Positions 1 to 8,031 are shown, counted from the first letter of the stretch. The stretch is 64,000 nt of DNA from JBBIOU01 sp037443205 (GCA_037443205.1 JBBIOU010000003.1:1-64000); one strand, 5' to 3'. Numbers and translations are program-made. The notes: generated from the letters alone by a model not told the origin.

Positions 1-83
1 GAGCATGATTCGTTAAACACAAACAAGTATGAAATTTCATCATGCGAGTTCCATCCGACCTATTTAAAATAAATTATTTACGG

Positions 84-348
84 ATGAAAAAGAGTAAATT
101 TCACCCGAACAAATGCAAAGATTCTCAAGGAGTTTGAACTTGGCAAAGATGTAGAAACTCTATCACGGGAGTATGGAGTAAGTAAAGCTACCTTTTACAA
201 ATGGCGTCAATGCCATGGAGGAATGGAGGCTAGTGAACTTAAGCGTATTAAACAGTTAGAAGAAGAAAATGCCAAGCTAAAGCGCATGTATGCAGAACTA
301 GCCATTGAACTAGATATAGCTAAATACATCATCGAAAAAAAGCTATAA
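84..348 (+). pseudogene. IS3-family transposase OrfA, frameshifted near its start
   Basis: OrfA is the DNA-binding subunit of IS3-family transposases. Reading from about 112 gives a helix-turn-helix (SREYGVSKATFYKWR) and a leucine-zipper-like stretch (SELKRIKQLEEENAKLKRMY) ending at TAA 346-348, the usual OrfA layout. The expected N-terminus MKKSKF is encoded from ATG 84, but in another frame; the two frames join around 101-114. Two single-base deletions relative to the usual F-x-PEQ-x-AKIL reading would explain it. Either the copy is decayed or the base calls are wrong here. The group looks like IS407/IS51, judged by eye. Confidence 0.75.
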
Positions 349-1226
349 AGCCTTGCAGGAAAAGAGAACTTGTAAAAGATATAAAGCAGAATTATCCCGG
401 TGGCATAAGCAAGGCGTGCCGCCTATTAAAAACTAGCAGAAGTAGTTTGGGATACCAGTCCAGGAAAGACGACAACACACTTATAAATCATTTGAGTAAA
501 TTAAGTGAATTACATCCACGTGAGGGCTTTTGGAAAAGTTATTATAGGCTAGATAATGCAGGGAAGAAAATAAATCACAAGCGCTTGCATCGAGTATATA
601 AACAGCCAGGCTTGCCATTACGCAGAAAGACCCAAAAAAGGCTTCCAGCGAGGATAAAAGAGTCTATCAGTGTTCCATCAGCCTTTACAGATACCTGGAG
701 CATTGATTTTATGAGTGATGCATTAAGTAATGGTACTAAGTTCAGAACGTTTAATGTTATAGATGATTATAACCATGAAAAACTTCATATAGAGGCAAAT
801 TACAGCTTAAAGAGTAGTCGAGTAATTTGGGTTTTAAACCATTTAGTAAACAAGTATGGTACTCCTAAAAGGATAAGAATGGACAATGGACCGGAGTTTA
901 TTGCTAAATTAGCCCAAGAGTGGAGCCAAATACATCATATTGAATTTAAGTATATACAACCCGGCAAGCCAACCCAAAACGCCTTGATTGAAAGATTTAA
1001 TAAAACGTATAGGGAATGTAGTTTAGATGCTTACGTATTTGATTCAATTGATGACGTAAGGAGTGTGACAGAGCGCTGGATTAAGGATTACAATCAAGAC
1101 CGACCTCATGATTCGCTCGGGGGTATTAGTCGTGTAAAATATAAAGAGAACAACATTGTTCTTGGGTTGCATTCCGCTACGCTCCATTACACCCAAGAAC
1201 AATTAAAAGAAAGTATTTTGATTTGA
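324..1226 (+). CDS. IS3-family transposase OrfB (DDE integrase core)
   Basis: This is the catalytic subunit. The first ATG is at 447, but the reading frame is open from 324 and conserved sequence upstream (for example RKRELVKDIKQNYPGGISKA) shows that the protein is made as an OrfA-OrfB fusion by -1 frameshifting. The DDE triad is visible: D in WSIDFMSD, D in RMDNGPEF and E in NALIERFN, with exactly 35 residues between the last two (D35E). RPHDSLGG follows, as in the IS407/IS51 group. The last 20 or so residues are encoded by a 12-bp-stem hairpin and do not look like the normal end. The catalytic part appears intact, but orfA is damaged, so the copy is probably not autonomous. Confidence 0.88.
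   Translation: MHHRKKAIKPCRKRELVKDIKQNYPGGISKACRLLKTSRSSLGYQSRKDDNTLINHLSKLSELHPREGFWKSYYRLDNAGKKINHKRLHRVYKQPGLPLRRKTQKRLPARIKESISVPSAFTDTWSIDFMSDALSNGTKFRTFNVIDDYNHEKLHIEANYSLKSSRVIWVLNHLVNKYGTPKRIRMDNGPEFIAKLAQEWSQIHHIEFKYIQPGKPTQNALIERFNKTYRECSLDAYVFDSIDDVRSVTERWIKDYNQDRPHDSLGGISRVKYKENNIVLGLHSATLHYTQEQLKESILI
335..342 (+). promoter_or_regulatory. A7G slippery site for -1 programmed frameshift (orfA to orfB)
   Basis: Seven A residues followed by G lie just before the orfA stop at 346-348. A tRNA reading AAG at 340-342 that slips back one base continues in the orfB frame as GCT ATA AAG CCT. A-AAA-AAG is the standard IS3-family frameshift signal, and the frames on both sides agree. Confidence 0.7.
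1156..1202. repeat. 12-bp perfect inverted repeat in the 3' end of IS3 orfB
   Basis: The arms TTGTTCTTGGGT (1156-1167) and ACCCAAGAACAA (1191-1202) enclose a 23-nt loop containing GCATTCCGCTACGCTCCAT. The hairpin overlaps the last codons of orfB. It may be a small palindromic insertion or a structure that affects the transposase transcript end; there is no T tract after it. Confidence 0.6.
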
Positions 1227-1260
1227 TAAAAATGTATAATTTAGCACTGTACTAAAAATG

Positions 1261-1271
1261 GGGAGCCTACA
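1261..1271. repeat. candidate right end of the IS3 element
   Basis: IS3-family elements end in TG...CA. GGGAGCCTACA lies 35 bp past orfB and ends in CA; its reverse complement starts TGTAGGCTCCC. A candidate left end beginning TGCGAGTTCC at 43 matches only about 6 of 10 positions, so the left boundary is uncertain and no target duplication was identified. Confidence 0.3.
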
Positions 1272-1367
1272 CAGCAGCACGGAAGCGCAAGCGAACCCCT
1301 GAAAAGCCCGACCTCAAGCCCTGAGCGTAGCCGAAGGGCAGGGACACGCCCAAGAAAAATGTACAAG

Positions 1368-4300
1368 CTATGAAAAAATAACTTTAATGCCTAAAACTGT
1401 TATGTCATCTACTTGTTCGTGTTTAGCTTGCCATTGTTGTAAAGCATTTTCTAATATGGCTTTTTGATGAGATATATCTGAGTTTTTACTCATAGATAAA
1501 AGCGTTTTTCGGATATTATTCAAGCCGAATTTTTTACCTTGATTACCTCCAAATTGGTCTTGTAGTCCATCACTGAGGAGGTATAAGTGGGTTTTTGGAA
1601 ATGGTTTTTGGAAAGAAAAAATAAAAGGTTTGAATGGGGTTAAGTTTTGTTCTGAGTCGTATGTGCTTTGTCCTTTTATTTCTAATAAAAAATGTATAGG
1701 AATTTCCTCGTTATTTTGTAGAGAAAATAACTTTAATTCTTCCGTTTCTGTAAGGGCGTAAATGCGAAATTCATTTTGTTTAAGTATATTATGGTTATCA
1801 AAAAAAGAATGAGCATATTGTGAATTTTCAAAGCATAAAGATAAATACACGCTATTTTCATTACTACATAATTCAATTCGTTGATTTTTTTTATCTATGG
1901 TACAAATAATACTGTCCATGCTATCACGGACTTGGGTTTCTTGTTGGTGAAGCGTGGAAAAAATGCCTTTATGTAGTTCTGTAAGAATTTTATCAGGGGA
2001 ATGAATTTCATAATCATTAACTATTCTATTCAATAGAGAGTCTCCGATTAAACTCATAAAAGCACCAGGTACACCATGCCCTGTACAATCTGTTACAGAA
2101 ATAATATACTTAACCTTTTTATCTGCTATCCAATAAAAATCCCCTGAAACAATATCTCTTGGCTTATAGAATACAAAATATTGGTCAGGATTTAGTATTT
2201 GACTAATATATTCTTCCGAAGGAATTACAGCGGTTTGAATGCGTTTTGCATAACTTATACTTTCTTTAAGTTCTTTGTTTTGTTCTTCTATTATATCTTT
2301 TTGGGTATTAATTTCTTCATTAGCTATTCGAAGATTATCTGCTATAGCTGTAATTTCTTCTTTTTGTTGATGTAAAAGCGCATTTTTTGTTAAAATCTCA
2401 TCATTTACAATTTTAAGATTTTCTGCTATAGCGGATATTTCTTCTTTTTGTTGTTCGAGTTCTGAATTTTTTTGTTTAATTTCTAATGTGCGTTCTTGTA
2501 CTATTTTTTCTAATCTTTCTTTGTCTTTTTTCAGTTTTTGAGTATATAAACGGATAAATACATACAAAACGATACCTGCAAAAATAAGATATACAATATA
2601 TGCCCATATAGTTCTGTACCACGGGGGTAAAATGGTAAAAGAAAAAGAAGTTTCTTGTCCTATTTCATACTGAGCGTTCATAGTTCTAAGGCGAAAAGTA
2701 TAAGTGCCTTCTCTGAGGTTCGTATATTCTTTTTGGGATATTTTTTGCCAATCCGACCAGTCTTTATCAAAACCTTCTAATTTGAACTGGAAAGCGTTTA
2801 AGTATTCATCTGTATAGTCAGAACTTCCTAATTTAAAGGTAAGATTATGGTATTTATAGGCTATTTTTATATTTGAAGGAGTTAAAAAGTTAAGCAAAGA
2901 GTCTTTCCCTATGATTATTTTTGAAATTAACGCATGAAAAGGTTTTTTTGATGTGTTTGTTTTTGGTTTAAATATGTAGATACCATCATTACAACTAAGG
3001 TAATAAGTTTTATTTGGGTATTCATAGATATTATTGATACTTTTAGGAATAAGTGCGAGGCTACTACTATCTAATTTTTTTTCTTCGGGCATGTAGATTT
3101 GTTTTTTATTAAGTATCCATAGTGCGCCATCTGAGGTTTTAGATATTGCGGTAGGTTTTATAGTATTATCATGAAAGATTTGTGTAGGTTCAAACGCCTT
3201 ACGATTTTCGTTATAGGTATAATAGTTTTTTTTAGTAATAAACAAGGGTTCATCATTCAATATTTGTACACGAATTATGGGTTCTTGTGTATTAGGTATA
3301 TTTTTAAGATGTTCTACCTTCACATTTTTGAGTTGGATTTCATCTTTTATAGAAGCAGGTATTTCTAACTTAAATACACCTTTTCCATTAGTGTTTATCC
3401 ATACAAAGCCTAAACCTTGAGCTACTTTTCTGCAATCTGCTTCTGTGCCTTCTACAAATCCAATATAATTAAACTTTCCATTTACTATACGGGTAATTTG
3501 TACTCCTCCGTAGGTAGGTATAATAAGCAAAGTACTATCTTTTTTATGTGTAAAAATTGAAAAACAAGCATTTGGATAGATTTTATTGTCTATTACTTTT
3601 TTGTTCTCAATATAAAAAGCCCCTTTATTCCCTCCTGCTAGTAGAATGCCTTTACCATATTTTTGCAATTGCCAACATTGTGTTTTAGTACCTTCTATTA
3701 AGATAAATTTTTCTGTTTTTGTGTCATAATAATACAAACCTATATTAGTCGCAGCATATAATGTGTTATCATGAATAAGCACATCATATACTTTTTCTTT
3801 AAGATTATGATAGTTATTATAAGCCCTGATAGGAAAACTAAATTTGATTTTATTAAGAAAACTTCCTAATCCTAACCACACATTTCCTTGATTATCTTCA
3901 AAAATTTCGTGGATATTATTAGCAGAAAGTCCATTGCCCTCATGAATATGGCAAATGACTTCTAATTCAGGAGATAAGATAAATAACCCGTTATAGGTTG
4001 TACCTACGGTAATATTGTTATTAGAAAGGTGTTTAACGGTATAAATATCGCTTTTTGCGAGTGTTTTACTAATTGGAGTGGAGATTTCTTTAATTTTTTT
4101 GTCTTTTTTATCTAGTGCTAGAATACCATTTTTTTTTGTAAACAACCACCATTCGTTAGGTTTTTCTATTATTCCCCTTATTTCTGCGAGTATTTCGGTA
4201 TTGTGAGATTGGTATATTGTTTGGGCTTGACCATTTTTTATGGTTTGAATCATTTCATATTTACTTGTGGTATCGTTAGTAGTAAAGAAAAAAGTTTCTG

Positions 4301-4814
4301 GTGTCTTAAAGGATAAATTGATATAATCATACGGATAACTTTTTATTTTTTTGTATTTCCCATTAATTTTTTGGAACTGAAAAATATAGTGTTGTCCTTG
4401 AAAAAATATGCCTTCTTTGGTTTTGTGTATATGCCAGATGGTAGGTATTTTTTTCTCATCATCTGTAAGTTGGTCTGTTAAGGGAACATATTTTCGTGTT
4501 CCATTAGGCAATATTTCTATATATCCCATACCGTCATCAACGCCCAGGAGTACCGTTCCATCATCATCATTAATACCAGACCTTACAGAATTTAAGGTCT
4601 TAATTATTTCCCAAGATTTACCATTATAAAGGTAAGTAAGTCCGCCTGAGGATATGTACATGTATCCTTGTTTATCTTGATGAATAAAAAACACTGAATT
4701 TAGTGCAGGAACATCTTCGGAGGTATATCGTTCTATTAAAGGAATTTGGGCATAGAGATATATTTTTCCAAAAATCAGACCAATAAACAAAATAAACAAG
4801 CGGGCGGAGTACAT
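1368..4814 (-). CDS. membrane sensor: beta-propeller, Y_Y_Y, coiled coil and SpoIIE-type phosphatase
   Basis: This 1148-residue protein is predicted to sense an external signal and dephosphorylate a cytoplasmic partner, probably an anti-sigma-factor antagonist. It has a signal peptide (about 1-22), a two-component-regulator-type propeller (about 25-640; for example NIHEIFEDNQGNVWLGLG), a Y_Y_Y domain (about 655-730; FKLEGFDKDWSDWQK), one membrane helix (about 733-755), a coiled coil with a near-duplicated 27-residue unit (QQKEEI-AIA-NL-I-N-EI), and a SpoIIE/PP2C domain from about 885 to the end. Metal-site Asp residues are seen in SGDFYWIADK, TDCTGHGVPGAF, LSDGLQDQFGG and VDDITVLG. There is no kinase domain. 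It stands alone between the IS3 element and the tsf fragment. Confidence 0.85.
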   Translation of the reverse strand: MYSARLFILFIGLIFGKIYLYAQIPLIERYTSEDVPALNSVFFIHQDKQGYMYISSGGLTYLYNGKSWEIIKTLNSVRSGINDDDGTVLLGVDDGMGYIEILPNGTRKYVPLTDQLTDDEKKIPTIWHIHKTKEGIFFQGQHYIFQFQKINGKYKKIKSYPYDYINLSFKTPETFFFTTNDTTSKYEMIQTIKNGQAQTIYQSHNTEILAEIRGIIEKPNEWWLFTKKNGILALDKKDKKIKEISTPISKTLAKSDIYTVKHLSNNNITVGTTYNGLFILSPELEVICHIHEGNGLSANNIHEIFEDNQGNVWLGLGSFLNKIKFSFPIRAYNNYHNLKEKVYDVLIHDNTLYAATNIGLYYYDTKTEKFILIEGTKTQCWQLQKYGKGILLAGGNKGAFYIENKKVIDNKIYPNACFSIFTHKKDSTLLIIPTYGGVQITRIVNGKFNYIGFVEGTEADCRKVAQGLGFVWINTNGKGVFKLEIPASIKDEIQLKNVKVEHLKNIPNTQEPIIRVQILNDEPLFITKKNYYTYNENRKAFEPTQIFHDNTIKPTAISKTSDGALWILNKKQIYMPEEKKLDSSSLALIPKSINNIYEYPNKTYYLSCNDGIYIFKPKTNTSKKPFHALISKIIIGKDSLLNFLTPSNIKIAYKYHNLTFKLGSSDYTDEYLNAFQFKLEGFDKDWSDWQKISQKEYTNLREGTYTFRLRTMNAQYEIGQETSFSFTILPPWYRTIWAYIVYLIFAGIVLYVFIRLYTQKLKKDKERLEKIVQERTLEIKQKNSELEQQKEEISAIAENLKIVNDEILTKNALLHQQKEEITAIADNLRIANEEINTQKDIIEEQNKELKESISYAKRIQTAVIPSEEYISQILNPDQYFVFYKPRDIVSGDFYWIADKKVKYIISVTDCTGHGVPGAFMSLIGDSLLNRIVNDYEIHSPDKILTELHKGIFSTLHQQETQVRDSMDSIICTIDKKNQRIELCSNENSVYLSLCFENSQYAHSFFDNHNILKQNEFRIYALTETEELKLFSLQNNEEIPIHFLLEIKGQSTYDSEQNLTPFKPFIFSFQKPFPKTHLYLLSDGLQDQFGGNQGKKFGLNNIRKTLLSMSKNSDISHQKAILENALQQWQAKHEQVDDITVLGIKVIFS

Positions 4815-4874
4815 AATTAAGGTAAAAGATTGCTTTACAATATTAAGTAAAATTCTTTAATATGCGTTTAAAAG

Positions 4875-4910
4875 CAAAAAACATCACAAGTTAATATTTG
4901 TGATGTTTTT
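4875..4910 (-). terminator. rho-independent terminator after the tsf fragment
   Basis: A 10-bp stem, AACATCACAA (4880-4889) with TTGTGATGTT (4898-4907) and an 8-nt loop, is flanked by an A run on the left and a T run on the right. Read on the minus strand it follows the tsf stop (4929) and ends in TTTTTG. It could act in both directions. Confidence 0.7.
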
Positions 4911-4928
4911 GTATAAATAGGTATATTT

Positions 4929-5357
4929 TTATTTTGCTCCGAGTTGAATTCTTTTGAATACAGTTACTTTGAGATTAGGGTCAAATTCTGCGAGGTATTT
5001 TGCTACGGTTTTGCTATTATCACGAACAAATTCTTGATGGAGCAATGTAGATTCATTATAGAATTTTTGGGGTTTTCCTTGTGCAATTTTTTCTATCATA
5101 TTTTCGGGTTTTCCTTCTTGGCGGGCGAGTTCTCTACCGATTTCAAGTTCTTTTTCTATAACTTCCTGTGGTACAGATTTTTCGTCCATGGCTATGGGGT
5201 TTAGTGCGGCAATTTGCATAGCAATCGCTTTACCTACTTCTTCTACACCTTCTTTTTGGCTTCCTTCTAGTGCTACTAATACTGCTAGACGGCTACCTGT
5301 GTAAGCTTCCCCTAAAATAGTACGGTTTAAAGTTATTCTTTTTTCTACTTTTAAACT
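4929..5357 (-). pseudogene. tsf: elongation factor Ts, 3' fragment only
   Basis: The reading frame encodes the last ~140 residues of EF-Ts, the nucleotide-exchange factor for EF-Tu. Recognisable parts are ITLNRTILGEAYTGSRLAVL, VGKAIAMQIAALNPIAMDE, ARQEGKPENMIEKIAQGK and QEFVRDNSKTVAKYL. The frame is open upstream only to 5357, where an in-frame stop follows, so the N-terminal half, with the part that contacts EF-Tu first, is missing. The first internal ATG (5219) is not a real start. rpsB, the usual upstream partner, is absent. The break sits in a 33/34-nt inverted repeat at the join with a transposase remnant. An intact tsf must exist elsewhere if the sequence is right; otherwise the join is an assembly artefact. 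Confidence 0.82.
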
Positions 5358-5380
5358 TTACTATTTTAGGGGGAGCTTAC
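5301..5380. repeat. large imperfect inverted repeat at the tsf/transposase junction
   Basis: The left arm 5301-5333 and right arm 5347-5380 match at about 30 of 34 positions around a 13-nt loop. The left arm is tsf coding sequence on the minus strand; the right arm is the same stretch, slightly changed, on the plus strand. Such a fold-back is not normal within tsf or a transposase gene. Confidence 0.85.
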
Positions 5381-5795
5381 AATAGAAATAAAATAGTTCA
5401 AGACAGCAAATGGGATGGACTAAAAGGATATATCACAAATGCGAATTTAACCCAAGCTCAGATTATCGAAAACTATCAACATCTATGGCAAATTGAGAAA
5501 GCATTCAGAATATCAAAATCAGAATTGAAGATACGTCCAATCTACCATCGGTTGCAAAGTCGCATTGAAGCACATATTTGTATCACTTTTGCTGCCTACA
5601 AAGTCTATTAAAGAACTTGAAAGACAATTAGCTGAAAAGAAATCCATACTAAGTCCGGTGAAAGCCCTTGAAATAGCAGAAAATATCATAGAGGTAAACA
5701 TACAATTGCCCCAGAGCGGAAAACATAAATCTAAAGTACTGATGCTTACTGAAGAACAAAAGCTACTCAATAAACTTTTTAATTTTGGGTGTTAA
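5381..5795 (+). pseudogene. IS1634-like transposase, C-terminal remnant with a frameshift
   Basis: Plus-strand translation from 5381 gives KWDGLKGYITNANLTQAQI, YQHLWQIEKAFRISKSELKI and RPIYHRLQSRIEAHICI, a pattern that I recognise from IS4/IS1634-type DDE transposases. The E of the W-x-IEKAFRI region would be the third acidic catalytic residue. One extra T near 5608 shifts the frame from AAYKVY into KELERQLAEKKS, which then runs to the stop at 5795. The N-terminal two thirds are missing, replaced at the left by the inverted tsf segment. It is a dead remnant. The family name is by eye and the exact IS is unknown. Confidence 0.75.
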
Positions 5796-5880
5796 AATGA
5801 GGAAGTCAGGACAATATCCCTGTTTACTCCCATAAAACCTAATCAGTATTGCCCATTAAGCTAATAATTCACTTGGAATG

Positions 5881-6024
5881 TTTAATCCCACATTACGCAT
5901 TAGCATGCGTAATGTTCGACAAATGGCGGATAACCCAAATCCCACACGACACTCAACACACTCAGTCCGCCTCTGGCGGAAAATTTGGATTTATTTCAAA
6001 TTTTTAATGCTGAATTTGGGTTAA
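5881..6024. repeat. MITE-like dispersed repeat, copy 1
   Basis: This 144-bp non-coding unit matches 26371-26513 with only a few differences. Its ends are inverted (TTAATCCCACATT at the left, TGGGTTAA at the right). Inside are the palindrome ATTACGCAT-TAGC-ATGCGTAAT, the hairpin TCCGCC-TCT-GGCGGA and an AAATTTG/CAAATTT pair. No ORF is present. It fills most of the gap between the transposase remnant and the M28 peptidase; the rest of 5796-6118 shows nothing recognisable. Confidence 0.8.
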
Positions 6025-6118
6025 TTGGATATAAATTTTTATTATGTTACTTAGAATTATCAAAGGTAATTAGTAATTTAAATACTACGATTTATTATAA
6101 ACTAATAAATAACCATAT

Positions 6119-7003
6119 ATGAAAGCACAAAAAAACAGACTTTATAAAGACGTAAAATTTTTAACCGAAATAAGACCTTACCGTAATTACAATAACATAG
6201 AAAGTCTTCAAAAAGTATGTTCATATATCGAAAAAGAATTTTCTTGTTTAGAGCTTTTAACCAAAAAGCAAAATTGGATAGCTGATGGAAAAGAATATAC
6301 CAATGTTATAGGAGTGTACAACGAAGGTAAGCCTAAGCGACTTGTTGTTGGTGCACACTATGATGTATACGGAAATCAGCCTGGAGCAGACGATAACGCA
6401 AGTGCCGTAGCAGGACTGCTCGAAACAGCCCGATTATTAAATGAAAATAAACCGGATTTAGATTATTCCATTGAATTGGTTGCTTACTGCTTAGAAGAGC
6501 CGCCATACTTTGGTACCGAACAAATGGGCAGTTACATACACGCAAAATCACTCTCTCAAGATAATGCTGATGTAATAGGCATGATATGTTTTGAAATGAT
6601 TGGTTATTTTTCGGATGAGCCTAATTCGCAATCTTTCCCTTCGCCTGAACTCGCAAAAATATATCCCGACAAAGGAAATTTTATTATGACCGTTGGGATA
6701 GAAATGTATGATGATTTTAATAAACGAGTGTGTATGCTCATGTCAGAAAATTCTAAAATTGATGTTTATAATATCAGCTTTCCCACAAATGATGTTTATG
6801 CCGGATTAGCAGGTCTTTCTGACCATAGAAATTACTGGAAGTTTGGATATAAAGCGTTAATGATTAATGATACCTCTTTTATTAGAAATCCGAATTATCA
6901 TTTAACCTCTGATACTATTGACACATTAGATTTTAATAAAATGACCGAAGTTGTAAATTGTGCTTATAATGCCATAACTAAAATTAACCAAAGTAATCCC
7001 TAG
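6119..7003 (+). CDS. M28-family zinc peptidase (aminopeptidase-like)
   Basis: This 294-residue protein has the M28 metallopeptidase layout with a two-zinc site. H80 and D82 lie in GAHYDVYG, D91/D92 in GADDNASAVAG, the acidic pair in VAYCLEEPPYFGTEQMGS (general base and ligand), and a late His in NPNYHLTSDTIDTLDF. These are the expected ligands in the expected order, so the enzyme should be active on peptides or amino-acid conjugates. No signal peptide is visible, which suggests a cytoplasmic location and differs from the many secreted M28 enzymes in this phylum. It is a single gene next to a repeat. The substrate cannot be told from sequence. Confidence 0.88.
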   Translation: MKAQKNRLYKDVKFLTEIRPYRNYNNIESLQKVCSYIEKEFSCLELLTKKQNWIADGKEYTNVIGVYNEGKPKRLVVGAHYDVYGNQPGADDNASAVAGLLETARLLNENKPDLDYSIELVAYCLEEPPYFGTEQMGSYIHAKSLSQDNADVIGMICFEMIGYFSDEPNSQSFPSPELAKIYPDKGNFIMTVGIEMYDDFNKRVCMLMSENSKIDVYNISFPTNDVYAGLAGLSDHRNYWKFGYKALMINDTSFIRNPNYHLTSDTIDTLDFNKMTEVVNCAYNAITKINQSNP

Positions 7004-7488
7004 CAAACGAAACTAGCCTTAATCCATTCAGGCGATTCATAATCATCTTCATCCCCAAAAATGTATAATAAGTATTTTGAGCAATCTGATTTATTGGAAT
7101 GATTACAGGTGCTTTATGCATTACGCATTTCTGATGAGTACCTTGGATTCAAAGACACGAATTAACTTCAACGTATTTTAAAAACTTCTTAACGCAAATA
7201 CATTACGGCTGCATTTGCTAAAATTTTTTATTCACTTGCTGCACAGGCCTGCATGTGCGTCTGTTTAGCGCGCATAAAAAAATATTCCCCCAATGCCCGC
7301 CAATATCCAACATACATAGCTTCATCTTGCAAAAATTTAAACTTTATCAAATATCCTCAGACGAACTTACCTTATATAATTGATATACAAGCATATATGT
7401 TTTGTTTAATATTTTTAACAAAAAAGTTACACAAATATGTATTTTTGTTTAATTAAATGCTTATGTTTGTTAAACAAAATTAATAATT
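7004..7488. other. intergenic region upstream of the sigma/carotenoid operon
   Basis: No convincing gene is present. A short minus-strand frame (about 7000-7110, ending LYIFGDEDDYESPEWIKASF and a few residues more) looks protein-like but has no start and may be a gene remnant. A plus-strand frame at 7253-7456 has unlikely composition and is left out. The last 100 bp are very AT-rich and hold the promoter and operator-like words listed separately. Confidence 0.6.
7401..7478 (+). promoter_or_regulatory. promoter/operator region of the photoprotection operon
   Basis: The word TTTGTTWAA occurs four times: plus strand at 7401, 7444 and 7466, and minus strand at 7414-7422. The last one is part of the palindrome TTTGTT-A-AACAAA (7466-7478). 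Two perfect Bacteroidota -7 elements (TAnnTTTG) lie at 7440-7447 and 7462-7469, overlapping these words, but no -33 element has ideal spacing. This fits a repressor-controlled or ECF-type promoter. The regulator is not in the window. Confidence 0.45.
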
Positions 7489-8001
7489 ATGACAGCCATA
7501 GAATTTAACAATCATGTAGTAATGCTCAAAGACAAACTTAAACTGTTTGCCTACAGCCTTACTGCTAATAGAGAAGATGCAAAAGATTTATTGCACGATA
7601 CTTTATTAAAAGCATTTACCTACAGAGACAAATTCAGCGATAAAACTAACCTGGCGGCCTGGCTTTATACCATCATGAAAAACACCTTTATCAATAATTA
7701 TCGCAGAAAAAAGAAAGCTAATACCTTTATGGACGATACCAAAGATGCTCATTTTATTAACATCCCTCAAACCAAAGGAAGCATCTCTCCCGCATCGGTT
7801 TATACCGAAAAAGAAATACTAAACGGTATAAATAATTTAATCAGTGAATATAAAATACCGTTTAAAATGCATTTAGAAGGATTTAAATATAAAGAAATTG
7901 CCGACAGCCTGAATTTACCCATCGGCACAGTTAAAAGCAGAATTTTTCTGGCACGCCAGGAGCTTATGAAATTATTTAAAAATTATAATTACGAAAATTA
8001 A
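7489..8001 (+). CDS. ECF-type RNA polymerase sigma factor
   Basis: This 170-residue sigma factor has region 2 (ANREDAKDLLHDTLLKAF, then LAAWLYTIMKNTFINNYRR, which binds the -10 element and core) and region 4 with a helix-turn-helix (FKYKEIADSLNLPIGTVKSR). It has no region 1 or 3, as in ECF factors. It is the first gene of a tight run; crtI starts 30 bp downstream. In Bacteroidota, carotenoid clusters often carry such a sigma factor, usually with a light- or B12-sensing MerR regulator, which is absent here. I infer that it drives this operon, perhaps including itself. No anti-sigma gene is adjacent. Confidence 0.92.
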   Translation: MTAIEFNNHVVMLKDKLKLFAYSLTANREDAKDLLHDTLLKAFTYRDKFSDKTNLAAWLYTIMKNTFINNYRRKKKANTFMDDTKDAHFINIPQTKGSISPASVYTEKEILNGINNLISEYKIPFKMHLEGFKYKEIADSLNLPIGTVKSRIFLARQELMKLFKNYNYEN

Positions 8002-8031
8002 TCGTAAATTGTAAAAAATTAAAACACTACA

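Noticed and set aside
43..83. left terminal inverted repeat of the IS3 element (TGCGAGTTCC)
   Set aside because: Only about 6 of 10 positions match the right end, so the boundary is not claimed as a feature.
1280..1350. CCCTGAGCGTAGCCGAAGGG segment after the IS3 element as a terminator or repeat
   Set aside because: Only four outer base pairs form and no second copy is in the window; nothing firm can be said.
6057..6066. TACCTTTG on the minus strand left of the M28 gene as a promoter
   Set aside because: It points to a repeat and a dead transposase with no gene to drive and has no -33 partner.
7253..7456. 67-codon plus-strand ORF before the sigma factor
   Set aside because: Composition is not protein-like for this genome, there is no recognisable motif, and its end overlaps the promoter/operator region.
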